Shown here: one piece after another, positions 1-10,900 of the stretch | Layout of the letters: each line of letters opens with the position of its first letter | Numbering within the stretch: the first letter of the stretch is position 1 | Origin: Onthophagus taurus | Taxonomy: Eukaryota; Arthropoda; Insecta; Coleoptera; Scarabaeidae | DNA length: 64,000 bases | NCBI RefSeq assembly: GCF_036711975.1 | Contig: NC_091966.1 | Span: 7,695,501 to 7,759,500, forward strand | Reading direction: 5' to 3' | Made by a program: the position numbers and the translations under genes | Notes under the pieces: model-generated | What the model was told of the DNA's origin: nothing | Seen by the model: the letters and a program-made list of their open reading frames with translations, nothing else | The model's database searches: none

Positions 1-2970
1 ATTAGACTACTTACAGCTTTGTAAGTGCAGATATTTTTTTCTTAGGGCTGAAGTGCAATGTAGAAAGTAAATGAAAGTTGTCAGAAAAGAAAGATTGGTT
101 TAAGAGTTTAGATTAATTTTTTAAAAAGCATGTTGTTGACATGCTATTAGATTCGAAATCGGGTTCAATTTTCACAAAGTAAATATATTTTCAATATAAA
201 ATGTTAATAACTCCTCGGATATAATTACAAGTTAGGGGGTGAGAATACAATTTGTGGCACGAATACAGTTAAATTGAAAAATAGGGTAGTGTTTTTGAAA
301 ATATATACGGGTGGTGATTGGTGATTAAGTTATTGGTCCCTCTTCTAATACAAATTTCAATGAAAGGTTTCCCAACAAATTTCCGCCACAATATTTCTCC
401 GTTATACCTAATCCCGGCGTAGCCATTAAACATAAATTTAATGGCCGTCCCAGGTCTTCGAAATCCCCGAGTCTAAATCCCTTATTATAATTCCCTCGAC
501 GCCCTCTCTCTACCGTATCAGAATATCGATCTAAATCAATCTGCGTCCAGGGTTTCCACGTTCCACGTTTCGTAGTCCCGGATATCGCGGATAATCGGGC
601 GTCGCGTTGTTTTCGTCGAACGGGAATTTTATTTCAAAAATCGCGCTCCGAATACTAAATCAAAATAAGGGGGGAAACATTGCGATGTCGCTACACACCG
701 CGACGCGTATATATGCTGGTGACAATTCATGCGGAAAATGAACACGCGTGAAACCATCGACTGCGTAAATCAAGTTATCAATTATTGAAAGTCTGTGATA
801 CGAGCTGGATACTAATGAAACGCCGAGCGTCGCGACGCCAAGTAGCGTTCGTCGTGTCAGACGCGCGTGATTTACGTTCGGCGTGTCTGCAAAACGCCTC
901 AGACCCGATTCCGTAGAGGTGCGAGAGCGCAACGACTATCTATCACTGTGATTAAACGAAGGAAGTATTGATTTGTATTCGTACCTGTCTGTAATATATC
1001 ACTCCCCAATTCGATCGTGATCTGTATTAGTGTGGAAAGCGTCGATTGTCGTTCGAACACTCCCAATCCTATACTATAACGTGGAATTGAATCGTTTGTT
1101 ATTGATTAAAGAAAGTTAAATTGGATATACTCCACACAATTGTTATCCAATTTTATACAACCATTTCAAACATTTTAAACAATGCATACCAAATTACTTT
1201 GTAATTACTGTTTGCAGTTTCTATTATTACTATGTTTAGATAATTCCAGTTTATGTAGTGAAAAATGTATATTTGCCTATTTCGATTGAAATTGTAAACT
1301 TTCGATCGATATGTGACGACAACAATGAATTGAACAATGAGCAGTAGTAAAAGCTCAGTTCATCACGGAGTCAAGTATTGCAGTGAAAAGAAAGCAAGCT
1401 TCTTCGAAACAACATCTCGATGAAATTCCTTTTACAGTAAATGACCACATAATACAAGGACTAAGTCCTTCTTTAATGTACAGTTACTTTCATTTGAAGT
1501 ATTTTGAAGTTAATTGGGATTAATAACAACCCAAATAATCAATGTTATAAACACAAAAAATCTTAGGAGCAATTAAGTAATTAATTGCACTTTGTATAAA
1601 GGAACGAAATCTGTTACGAAATCTTTCATTGAGTCAAAAGGAAGCTTTGATTCACAGACCAATCCACTTGAGATGGAACAGGTCAGGAAACTAATTATTA
1701 CAAAAGATCTCAGTTGGAAACTTAAGGTTCTTACCCCTATCTTAAATCTGCCCGAAACACATAAAATACCCCTTTTGACGTCTTGTAAGAGAACGTGATC
1801 TGTTTCAAGAGAATCCGATGATCAGATTTTTTGATCACCAAAGAATTCAGGAAGAATGATAATAGATGTTAAAATTAAAGCTGTCCATTACTGCATGCCT
1901 TAGTAGGCAGATTTCCACAGAATAGTTTCTGAGAGAGGATTTCTGAGAGATTTCAATGTGAGGTTGAACTAAATTTCAATGTTAGGTTGAACTAAATTTC
2001 AATCATTATCAAATTAATGAAAAGTGAAACGAGAATATAATCGGGGGCTACACCAAACTTGTCGTCTCATCAACATAGTCGAAGGAATCACTGATATTAT
2101 GCGCTGTGGTGAGAAACAAGCTATTTTACTCAATTTTACTTAAAATTTATTCTTGAATGTATTTCTTTGACACAAGTATAAGATACTATTACTACTAGAA
2201 ATATTATCAAATGAAGTGTGTCATATTCTTAACATTGAAGAATATCAATTTTTTGTATCAAAAAATTCATTCTTGCGCCAAAAATGTATAATACTGAAAT
2301 GAAGAATTATACAAGATTGTTGTTACATGAATAAGTTTTTCTAAAAAGAAAGATACGTTATTCTTGACTTAAGAAATCTATTCTCGATACGAAAATGGGG
2401 TTGTTGACGCAACACTAAGATACTTTTTTTTAAGATTATTGATTTACTTTCACTAAGAATTCGTTTTCTTGAGAATCAAGAATATTTGTATACTTGTTTT
2501 GAGAATATGTGGTTTTTCTTCACTCAACAAAATGATCTTCTTGTTGATATACAAGAATATGATAAGCTTGAGCCAAGAGTAATTATGCCAAATCAATTCA
2601 ATCGCAACTAATTAAATACAGAGATTGGCTACGGTTTTTTGTTTACTATGAATTATACCGGTATTCCTGATTCGATAAAGCTGCGAGACGATTATGCCCA
2701 CAATACTGAAGATATTTGTTTTTTATTCTACTTATATTTTAATTCAGTTTGACAACTTGTGTCAATATGACGTCTTAGTTTGAAGTTACGATGTATTATG
2801 TAGTTTTTGTATTACACGATCTTAATGAAGTTGACCCGAAAGCTAGAATTAGTGCAGATAATTAGTCAAAATGCTTTATTAAGAACTATGTTACTGGTTT
2901 AGCACCACCATTTATTCTTAATGTAAAGGAAAATATTTAATAAAAAACTTCTTACTTGCTTGTAAAATAA
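1..2970. other. Non-coding upstream DNA, no gene recognised
   Basis: No coding exon could be recognised on either strand. The stretch from about 540 to 1080 is richer in G+C and CpG than its surroundings, like the promoter or 5' UTR regions elsewhere in this window, but no splice-linked coding sequence was found with it. A short direct repeat (ttaggttgaactaaatttc, about 22 bp, two copies) lies at about 1950-2000. The rest is AT-rich single-copy-looking DNA. The missing 5' exons of the Ddr gene were looked for here (Cys-x-x-Pro/Ala-Leu-Gly-Met type start of the discoidin domain) and not seen. Confidence 0.5.
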
Positions 2971-2980
2971 CTATTATTAT

Positions 2981-3015
2981 TGGTACCGGTTTCGACTATT
3001 ATTAGTCATCATCAG
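2981..3015 (-). repeat. Hammerhead-like core motif (CTGATGA-hairpin-GAAAC)
   Basis: Read on the minus strand, CTGATGA is followed by one extra T, a 5-bp hairpin stem (GACTA / TAGTC, loop ATAA) and GAAAC, then the palindrome-containing CGGTACC. This resembles the CUGANGA and GAAA boxes of a hammerhead ribozyme, but the extra base and the lack of an obvious stem I/III partner make activity doubtful. Related motifs occur at 25796-25823 (+) and 37085-37118 (-), so it marks a dispersed repeat family. It abuts minus-strand LINE debris. Confidence 0.4.
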
Positions 3016-3399
3016 CCAAATTGCCAGATAAAGAAAATGTTAAAATCTAGAAAATGTAGAAGCATCACATGTGTTTAAACAAATTAAAACATTAATAAAT
3101 ATTAAAATTAAAATAAAACGACGGGACGAGCACTTCATATAAAAAATCTAAAAACAATTATTCTTAAGGCAGCTTATTTACAAGTTTGATGATTGTAGTG
3201 TGTTCTTATGTTAGTTAGTTATATTAGTAGTATCTTTCATGATACTTCGATGTGGGATTCTGTTTAACGCCGTGTTTTGCGATATTTAAGTCATAAAGTA
3301 CATCTTTTCATTTATTTAATTTCATTTAATAGTCACACTATGGAGGTATCAATAAGTCCAATATTCATTATTTGTTCCTGGAAAATTTTGGCATGTAAT

Positions 3400-4630
3400 G
3401 GCAGAACGGTCTTCGGCCCATAATGCGTTTATTTCATCAGATTTATTAGACCATGACAATTATACATAGTGTTCATCATAAAACCAGCAACACTCTGTTT
3501 ATTTGGTTACATTGCCACTACGTTCCTAAAATTTTGATTATATGGGATGTTCATTCCGATATTCTCTTTCTCTTTTGTGATCTGGTTACTGACGATTCTT
3601 CGGACGACGAGGTTGTACCAAAATTTCTTGCGCCACCTTGCAATATCCTGAACCCCAATTTGCTCTTCGATGTCGGAGTTCTTAATTCTATCTTCATTTC
3701 TGTTTCTCTTTGTCTTTCTTTGATTAAACAGTGTTTCGTAGGCTGTCTAAAATTGCGGCCGCTTTTTTGATCTGACCTCTCAAGTCCTTTAAGGGATAGT
3801 GAGTAGTTAAGTTGTGCACGCCCAAGTATAAAAATTCTATAACTTGTTCAACGGACTCAATGGCTACCGGAATCAATTGACTGCCAGGTTAGATCCTCTT
3901 GGTTCTCTTGCTACCACAATTTCTTTAGCTTTTGAAGTAGAGACAGAAACGCTCAGGGCTTCGCTCGCTTGAACGAACCTGTAGCTGACTTTGCAGATAA
4001 ACCTCTGAGTTGAACAAAAATGGGCTGAGACTATCTCCTTGTCGCAAGTCAACTGGTATCGGAATGTCTTCTACGATTTTATAGCTTATTTTTTATTACA
4101 CTTGTAAACATCTTCATTCATGTATTTAGAAGAGTTATTCCTCTGTAATGTTCTAGGCTAGTTTTTCGCCTTCTTTGAATATATATTCTTGTACTGTTAT
4201 GCCATTCCATTGGTATTTATGACTGGCATAGCACTCTATTAAATAGCTGTGTCAGCTTTTCTGTTAATTCTGTTCCTTTATATTTGAGCAATTCATTAGG
4301 AATGTGTCGGTTCCGAGAGATTTCCTGATTTTCAGTATCCAAGTACATGTTTACCAACGTGTATTGCTTCTTCGATAGAGTATAGGTCTACCAGACATGG
4401 ATATTAATTTTTCTCTCACTGATAGCCTCTTTTGCCACAACGCGATACATTTCTAAAGCTGTTGATAAATCTGTTGATAATATTTGTAATCCGTCAATCA
4501 TGCGCGGCGTTTCTTTCAATCCGTGATCCAAATTTAAGTAGTTATCTGGCTTGGGACTGATAGTAACATCCAGTTAACTAATGAACTCACCCACTGAGCA
4601 TCCTAGGTTGAGTTTCGTCCTGATCAATAA
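3400..4630 (-). mobile_element. Decayed non-LTR retrotransposon (LINE) reverse transcriptase fragment
   Basis: Minus-strand conceptual translation, with many stops and frame changes, gives pieces of a LINE reverse transcriptase. One is GTELTEKLTQLFNRVL with an upstream PNELLKY (the 'fingers' region), followed by an SLEHYRGITLLNT-like YRGI block, and nearer the 3' end a serine/arginine-rich stretch typical of the region after the RT. The element is 5' truncated and clearly dead. The exact ends cannot be set from sequence alone. Family assignment beyond non-LTR is uncertain. Confidence 0.6.
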
Positions 4631-4639
4631 TAATAGTAA

Positions 4640-5700
4640 CAAACAACAATATTTGCTATGAATACAGCCAAATAATTAGTTAGTCGCAATAATTGTTATG
4701 TAGTGTTTTAGATATTGAATTTATAATAATAATTTTTAATCTTATAATAATTAAAAAAACATATGAATATCCTAAAATTGGTATTTCATAAATAGTTAAT
4801 CCGTATTCCAACACAATATGGACTTGTTAAATATTTCCCACCACAACTGTGGGTTGTGTACACAATTTCACGATCAGTACATTTACCGGGGAAATGAAGC
4901 TTGCTCCCGACGATTGTCAATTCATTAATTTATGCACGAATTAATTTGCATGTAGTGCAGCTGGATGATGTATGCAAAGGGGCGTGTTACTATTAACTCA
5001 TCAAAGTCGTAAATTAAACACCGTCCGTCGAAATGTGCAGTTTTTAAATGTGTGCTTTCTGAAAACGGAATATGAACTTTTAGAATGAGTTTAAAATATA
5101 CACATTCACGTCCGGTATATTGTGTGGTGAAAATGCTGGCTCTGTTCATTTTTCGGCATCGCTCTCGTTTCCCCCATGAGAGTAAAAACTGGTCCAATTT
5201 ATTCAACTCGTGAAATATACATAATAGAACTGCCATTCGTTCGCGCGGAATCGAATAACAGCGGGCAACGACTTTACAATCCTTTGAAAAGGACACCCCC
5301 ATTATGTCGCTGGAACACGCGTTGTCCTCCGGGAAAACGTTTAAAGCTTTCCTTCCACCGTACAAATTGCAAATATATCATTCAAAAGACAGATTAGGTC
5401 ATCTTTTATTTATTTTCACTTTACGTTTTAATTTCAAAACTAAACTTACTTTAAACACAATGTTACGGCGATTTTAATAATTCTTTGACATATACTTCAT
5501 ACAAACCTTCTCTCACAGTTTATTTTATATCACAACGAAAATGTTTTTAAAACTATTCGCAATTAATATGAGCGAAGTTGAAAAAACAAAATATCCCCAT
5601 TGTTTATTCTATAAATTTGAAATATTGATAGATAAAATCGTAAAAATATTCTAAAATAAATATTTCTCTTTTTTTATAAGTGACTACATAATAATAAACT
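4640..5700. other. Intergenic DNA, one unexplained 146-codon frame
   Basis: No recognisable gene. A minus-strand open frame of 146 codons (5365 to 4925) is longer than most chance frames here. It matches no family I recognise, has no visible domain or signal peptide, and overlaps a second open frame on the other strand. It is reported as an observation, not as a gene. Confidence 0.35.
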
Positions 5701-5703
5701 GTA

Positions 5704-6670
5704 CACGGTAAAAAAGACTCCCGGTTTAAAAATTTAGAGTAAAGATTAAAAATTTGGATTTTTCTTAGAGTAAATTTTATTTTATTATTTACTCTACTTA
5801 TGGATAAACTGTATTAGAGATATTTTTTTCAATATACTCTAATAGATTAAAGTTTCCTGTTGTAGATTTACGTTAAACATGCTAGAGTTAAAATTTAACT
5901 CTTAACAGTGTTGAAAGTTACTCTAAATCCAGAGAAGCCCTAACAAGTTCACAATCGTGTTGTTCAGTTTGTACTCAACGGTATGTGGATATCTTAAATG
6001 CATTCAAAGTGCAATTTCCTATTAAAGAAGACTTAAATATTATAGATTTAAATCTTCTGATGTATAAGGATGACGTTCAATTTAGCGCAAACGCAACTAG
6101 ACGCTGGTTTTTATTTGGTATTAAAATATGGATTTATATTTTACTTTAAGTTTTCGTGTTAGTAGTTTAAGTGTTTTGCATTAAAAATGACACCTGCATA
6201 TGATTTTGTTTTATAATTTAAGTATGCTTACTTAAATATAGCGACTTAGTATATCTTAAGATAGCATAAATGCAATTATTTATTCGATTGTTCAGTTTTT
6301 ACAATAATAAACCTATTTGTGAACACTGTTTATTTTCTTATAACTCTATTTAGAATACACCTAAATCTAATTTTGAGTATATTGCTAAATCTACGTAGTA
6401 GAAAAGTTGAGTATTACAACAATGGAATAGCTAAATAAATAATTAATGAATTTATTAATTTCCTTTACAACAGTTTGCAAACTTAATCTAAATATAAAAG
6501 CGTTGTTCCTATTCATTCCGATTAAACAACCTTTTATTATTCACTTTACCATAGATTCATTTAATCTCTAAAATTTGCTCTAACAATCGATTGAAATATT
6601 TTCTCGAAAAATGAATGGACCTCCTGGAAACATGTTAGATTTAAAATAGAGTTAGTTATTTTTTACCGTG
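5704..6670. mobile_element. Inverted-repeat (MITE-like) element, CACGGTAAAAAA ends
   Basis: The left end reads CACGGTAAAAAA and the right end reads TTTTTTACCGTG, perfect inverted termini of 12 bp, each flanked by TA (5702-5703 and 6671-6672), which fits a 2-bp TA target duplication. The interior carries many copies of TTAGAGTAA-like words in both orientations close to the ends, as in subterminal repeats of non-autonomous DNA transposons. There is no transposase frame. A 135-bp piece of its right half (6403-6537) recurs at 8047-8181 with about one mismatch, so more than one copy of this family is present. Confidence 0.65.
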
Positions 6671-6739
6671 TATACAGTGAATTTCATTTAAGATGGAATA
6701 TATACAAAAATATATTTCCATAGAAACCAGGGCGTACCT

Positions 6740-7320
6740 ACTTACTAGTTTACTAGTGTCACTAGTTCTAGTGACAGTGGTAGGTAGCACTAATTAACAT
6801 AAGATATCACTATGTTGCACATTTTTATTGAACTAAAACTAGAACTAACACTAGACCTAGAACTAGAACCATTCGGGTTTAGCCGTCTTAACAGACCTGC
6901 GGCTAAACCCAAATGTTTCTAGTTCTAATGTTAGTTCTAATGCATGTGTTAGTTCTGGCATTAGTTGTTATTCAGCGTTAGATTGTTGTATATTTTTCAC
7001 TGAACAAAAACTAGAACTAACAGTAGACCTAGAACTTGAATCATTCGGGTTTAGCCCTCTTAAGAGACGTGCGACTAAACCCGAATGTTTTTAGTTCTAG
7101 GTCTAGTGTTAGTTCTAGTTTTATACTAGCACTATCACTAGAACTAACGCAAAACCTATAGAACTAAAATTATTCGGGTTTAGCCGTCTTGAGAGACCTG
7201 CGGCTAAACCAGAATGTTTCTAGTTCTAAGTCTAGTGTTAGTCTAGTTTAACGAATAGAACTAGCACTAGACCTAAAACCAAAAAGATTCTTGTTTAGCC
7301 GTGCGTCTCTTAAGACTGCT
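6740..7320. repeat. Array of palindromic repeats (actagaactaacactagacc family)
   Basis: At least three successive imperfect palindromes and a partial fourth. Each arm contains ctagaactaacactagacc and its reverse complement, around a shared centre in which gggtttagccgtct is answered by the inverted ggctaaaccc. Hairpins span roughly 6833-6960, 7003-7122 and 7130-7245, with a partial one from 7255. A linker word, ttattcagcgttagattgt, occurs between units. The same family recurs at 13120-13215 and 15797-16050. It is noncoding. It lies just upstream of the first visible Ddr exon. Confidence 0.8.
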
Positions 7321-7725
7321 GAAAATTCAGAGTTGTCATAAGGACGTCACCTTTTGCCAAGCAAAACTTTTCCTTTGCAAAACTACCCAATACCTGTACT
7401 ATTTTCGTTAGTATGGTTACAGCATTCATATATTGTGAGTGATATAATATTCCCGGAATAATAATGTGTGAAGCAACGCAATTATAAAAATTTGAAAATT
7501 TGTTTTTAACTAGATACCTTTTGTGATTTATCAAATTCATTCGTTCCGTTACTTTAACGAAGGCTATCAGTTTTCCGATCGACCCTTTTAACTATAGAGC
7601 TCATTAAAAGTTGTTCTCGATCCGAGAACAATATCTTAGACGATACAAATCGCGTCACGATCTCTTCGGCGGCACGTCGCCCCCTAATTCGCCTTGGCTA
7701 ACTCCGTTTCCCATTGTCTTTGCAG

Positions 7726-7957
7726 GTTGCGAATGGAGAAGAACGGCGGAGCGTGGTGCCCGAAGGCGCAGATTAGCAGCGAGGTCCGTGAATACCTAGA
7801 AATTGATCTGCAAAAGAATCACCTGATCACGTGGACGGAGACGCAGGGTCGCTTTGGCAACGGCCAGGGACAAGAGTACGCGGAGGCGTTTCTGGTGGAA
7901 TACTGGAGGAGTTCCCTCAATCAATGGGTCGTCTACAAAGACTCTAGGGGAGAAAAG
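7726..7957 (+). CDS. Ddr: Ddr exon: central part of the discoidin domain
   Basis: Follows a tttgcag acceptor and ends at a gtaaat donor; the first base completes a codon begun upstream. It encodes [30 protein letters not shown] and a WVVYKDSRG segment, the conserved core strands of a discoidin (F5/8 type C) domain of DDR type. The preceding exon is not visible in the window. It is followed by an intron of about 9.9 kb. The 19-bp direct repeats at 8034 and 8747 lie just downstream in that intron. Confidence 0.93.
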
Positions 7958-10900
7958 GTAAATACCAGCCAGTATTAATTATCTTTTAGGGTGTTATTTT
8001 TGGCTTTCTATTGTTAGGATTATTATTTATATTGTCTTAACATAATAAAGTTGAGTATTACAACAATGGAATAGCTAAATAAATAATTAATGAATTTATT
8101 AATTTCCTTTACAACAGTTTGCAAACTTAATCTAAATACAAAAGCGTTGTTCCTATTCATTCCGATTAAACAACCTTTTAGTAGTTCCTTAATGAAAATG
8201 AAATTCTTAATGTTTAAGATGCAGGTGTATATTGCGACGCACGTGCGGTCAATTATAATGTTATCTAGAACAATATATTAAGTCAACACCTGTACAATCC
8301 GGTACAGTGCACGCTCTATTGATTAACCTAATTGACCCACTATCTCGAATAACATCACTTACGCTATGCAAGGGCACTTTGGTCACTACTACAGCCATTA
8401 GATCCGCTTAGAGATAAACGATTCCCTGATAATCCTGGTTTATAATGGCTATTTAGAATTTACCGATGCAGAAATGACCACCATTACAATAATTTAACAA
8501 AAACTAAACCCGGAAAGATGGAAAATATTTTAACGAGAAAATTTAAATAGAAACGTCTTCACTAAATAAACTTGGATGGATATATTTCATAACCTAGATA
8601 ATGTATTACCCTGGGAGGAAATGGTTCTATTTCACGACATGCAATATGAAACGGTAATGTTAATAAAACTTAGCGCGCTCTGGAAGCTACTGTTTTAGAT
8701 ACAAAGTGGGTTTTAATGTAATAATTTTACTAAGTTTTATATTTTAGTCTTAACATAATAAAGTTATATTATAGTAAAATTTTACATGACAATTCTATGT
8801 TGGAGTATTAATTCTAGGAATTTAATTATGTCATTTAATCATATATGAATTACTATTTTATTTACGATGGCTGCATTATCCGTAGTTATTTGAGAATTTT
8901 AGTGCATAATTATAATAGTTTAAAACATGTTAAGGAATTTCAAATATTTTGTAATAACTATAAATGCTAATTATTTAATCAATTAAAAACCCTCGAATAA
9001 TGATTCATGGACTGTAGCGCAAATAACTTCAAATCAGTCTTTGTTACGCATTTCATTTTATTTAGTCGAAGTCACTTGGAGCTGAGGGTTAAGTTGCTTA
9101 AAATATTTTTTATGATATAAAGAAAAATAAACATTTTTTGCATTATTGCTATTATTTGTAACATGATACACATAGGGCTGGTTGTACAATACACCGATAA
9201 ATCTACCTGATAACTATCCGGCCGATAAATTTATCTGGACGATAAAGTCATTCGCTGTTGTACAAACTGTTTTTGTCGGTAGGATTGCTATCGGCGAGAT
9301 AAGAGTCGGTTGGTAGTATTTTTTCCCCACATCTAGTAGTTTGTGCCATAACGCTAATAACCATATAATGTTTTTATATAAAATCCTAGGTAACCATATT
9401 TGTATATCTGGCGGATAACTGTCTTATCGGCAATACCCGATAAGTTATCCTGCCAATAATCTCGCCAACAAAAATATCCGTACATTCTAATATAGTACCA
9501 ACTAACTTATCGGTCAGATAACGCTGTCGGGAAGTTTGGTATATCGTACAACCGGCCCATAGTGAAACGAGATTGCAGCTGAATTATGAAACATTTTAAA
9601 TTTAGGCTATTCCGACCTTGCAATATTCATTGTATAATAAATCAATTTGTAGGCAGAGATTGCATCCGCATTGAGTGTATCTACATGTTTAACTAAGTTT
9701 AGGTTCTATGTTAAAATAATATTCATGACCTCCGTGGTTTCTGGCGTAACACGGGTTGGCTCATCTATTAGTTACTTGATATTCCCCTTCAATTATATGC
9801 TGCATTTCCTCTATGAATGTACAATAATTTATTACATGTTATTCAATTTCAATATTCGATTGAACGACTCCTTTATAATCTACTTTACCACCATGAATAA
9901 TGAAATCATACTAAATATAAATGTGAAATAGTCAAATAGTTAGCTATCTCTAAGTTGCAATTGGGAAACAATGATTTACAATTCATAAAAAAAAACATGA
10001 AAACAGAGAAAAGCTAGTTCAGTTCTCTTAAATAGATCATTTCTTTGATTCCTTTCAAATCGTTTCTTTTTATGTGAATTATTTTATTTCTCTATTCTTT
10101 GTCCATTACGATTCCTTATCAAGCTTTATCAAGGCTTTTTCAGCAACCTTAAAATTAAAATTTGTTTTATGTACGTAAACTTAATTTCTTTATAAATTTT
10201 CTTAACCGGTAAAATCTGTCGACGATTTTAACATCTGAGTTTTAATAGGAAATTCTTTATTCATCTCACAAATTTCATAAACGAATGTTTCGCCTGTTTC
10301 GTTTAGTTCTTCCGGGAATCCAAGGAATAGTAAGAAATTTCTACGAGAATAATTCTCTAAATCATCAATTTCTTCAAGTTATAAAGGTGAGAGAGTTTAG
10401 TTAAATAATTTAATTAATTAATTGAGAAAACGAGTTATCACCACGCTGTACTAATAATAGGTGATATCAACAATTCGAATCGTTAGGGCATCCGGATTTT
10501 TTGTCATTGACTCAAAGAAAAGCTTTTGTTTGAGACGTCCTAATATTAGGACATTAGGGACATGTGGGTTCACAGTTTATCGTCGACCGATCCCACAATG
10601 CGGATGCCTATCTCAACATCTCTCTCTCTCTTTGTACATCAAGGCCACGCAGGCCTTTATTGAATGTCTCGATTACATCGCTTTGGCCTCAAACGGCCTT
10701 CCCTACAACCCCTCAACTATCAATAATCAATCGCGTATTATCTACATTTTGTGTGAGTAACAGGTTATTGAACGTGATTATGTAGGATTTCAATTCTAAT
10801 GAAAACATTTAATGCAACGGTGTTTAAACTTTTGATCGCGAGAGCTTTTAAGGCTTATCATGGAAATGTGCTTAAATATCCGTCCTCTGAGCTGTTACGT

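Noticed and set aside
660..932. 90-codon minus-strand frame in a CpG-rich block
   Set aside because: No recognisable similarity; raised G+C lowers stop frequency, so the frame is expected by chance.
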